From an uncultured Eubacteriaceae bacterium (GTDB taxonomy: Bacteria; Bacillota; Clostridia; Lachnospirales; CAG-274), in NCBI GenBank assembly GCA_938042265.1, contig CALIRN010000178.1, positions 1-5,518 on the forward strand: a stretch of DNA of 5,518 nucleotides. The letters are read 5' to 3'. This document shows, piece after piece, positions 5,314-5,518 of this stretch (position 1 is its first letter; every line of letters begins with the position of its first letter). A model generated the notes under the pieces. That model did no database searches, had not been told where the DNA came from, and saw only the letters and a program-made list of their open reading frames with translations. Position numbers and translations under genes: made by a program.

Positions 5314-5518
5314 CCTTTTTTATTTTTTACGTCAATATTACCTGTTAAGGATATTCGTACTCCGCTTATGCTGCGTACTCATAGCCAACAAATGCCCTAC
5401 GCTTTAGAAGCAGGGACTTACTCTGTTGGTTAAATGAACAACCCTTAAACCACTTTTATGCAAACCAAATTTATACACTTTAACATTATTTAGCCCATAT
5501 TACCTCAATTAAATTTAC
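5314..5518. other. Non-coding stretch at the right edge
   Basis: Together with the que leader, the bases from 5113 to the right edge hold no gene on either strand. The longest frames here are under 45 codons and lack a credible start with a ribosome binding site. Outside the structured block at 5344-5450 the sequence is plain AT-rich spacer. A weak minus-strand promoter-like pair (TTAAAG at 5478-5483 and CATAAA at 5455-5460, 17 apart) sits just before that block. Confidence 0.5.
5344..5450. other. Candidate structured RNA or element end of unknown identity
   Basis: GTTAAGG (5344-5350) pairs with CCTTAAAC (5443-5450) with one bulged A, closing a three-way junction. One arm is GTAC...GTAC (5357-5378) with a small GC stem around TTAT. 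The other is a 9-bp helix (5382-5390 with 5424-5432, one wobble) topped by CCCT-AC-GCTT / AAGC-AGGG (5395-5415). CGTACTC occurs twice (5356 and 5374). No long open frame or recognisable family is seen and the strand is undecided. It is more GC-rich than the flanking spacer. Confidence 0.4.

Noticed and set aside
5302..5433. Small plus-strand open frame through the structured block
   Set aside because: It has no start codon with a ribosome binding site near its beginning and no recognisable protein. The stems explain the sequence better.
5340..5450. End of an IS200/IS605 or TnpB element with guide RNA scaffold
   Set aside because: Hairpins and GC content are suggestive, but no transposase or TnpB coding sequence is visible and I cannot match the ends to a known element, so it is kept only as one hypothesis.
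1..5518. CRISPR arrays, tRNA or rRNA genes
   Set aside because: I found no regularly spaced repeats, no tRNA cloverleaf with a TTCRA arm, and no rRNA-like sequence.

Overview
The window looks like chromosome of a low-GC Firmicute, most likely a gut-type Clostridia (Lachnospiraceae or a relative). The reasons are AT-rich spacers, strong AGGAGG-type ribosome binding sites, sigma-A-like promoters, a preQ1-I riboswitch ahead of a queT-type ECF transporter gene, and a YjdF-family protein. This assignment is an inference from gene content; no rRNA or other marker is present.

Positions 1-2550, minus strand: two polysaccharide genes form an operon. A 617-residue O-antigen ligase/polymerase-like membrane protein is encoded first. 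It overlaps by 14 bases a FlaA1/CapD-type nucleoside-diphosphate-sugar epimerase/dehydratase gene that runs off the left edge. An extended -10 promoter lies at 2595-2623.

Positions 2662-4050, plus strand: a compact, translationally coupled three-gene cassette encodes a PadR-family regulator, a small VOC (glyoxalase/bleomycin-resistance fold) protein and a YjdF (DUF2992) protein. Its promoter is covered by two tandem palindromes spaced 15 bp, which look like the regulator's own operators. yjdF genes elsewhere are often controlled by an azaaromatic-sensing riboswitch. Here the leader is only a few bases long, so the PadR protein appears to take over that sensing role. This is the most interesting system in the window. 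The cassette ends at a strong hairpin (4065-4105) between convergent genes.

Positions 4125-5313, minus strand: queT (S component of an ECF transporter for a queuosine precursor) and queF (preQ0 reductase) form an operon. Transcription starts from a near-consensus promoter (TTTACA-17-TATAAT). The roughly 165-base leader holds a hairpin, a preQ1-I aptamer and an intrinsic terminator. The aptamer tail could pair with the terminator's 5' arm, as expected for preQ1 feedback by attenuation.

Positions 5314-5518: no convincing gene. Bases 5344-5450 can fold into a closed three-way junction on either strand and may be a structured RNA or part of a leader or mobile-element end that continues beyond the window.
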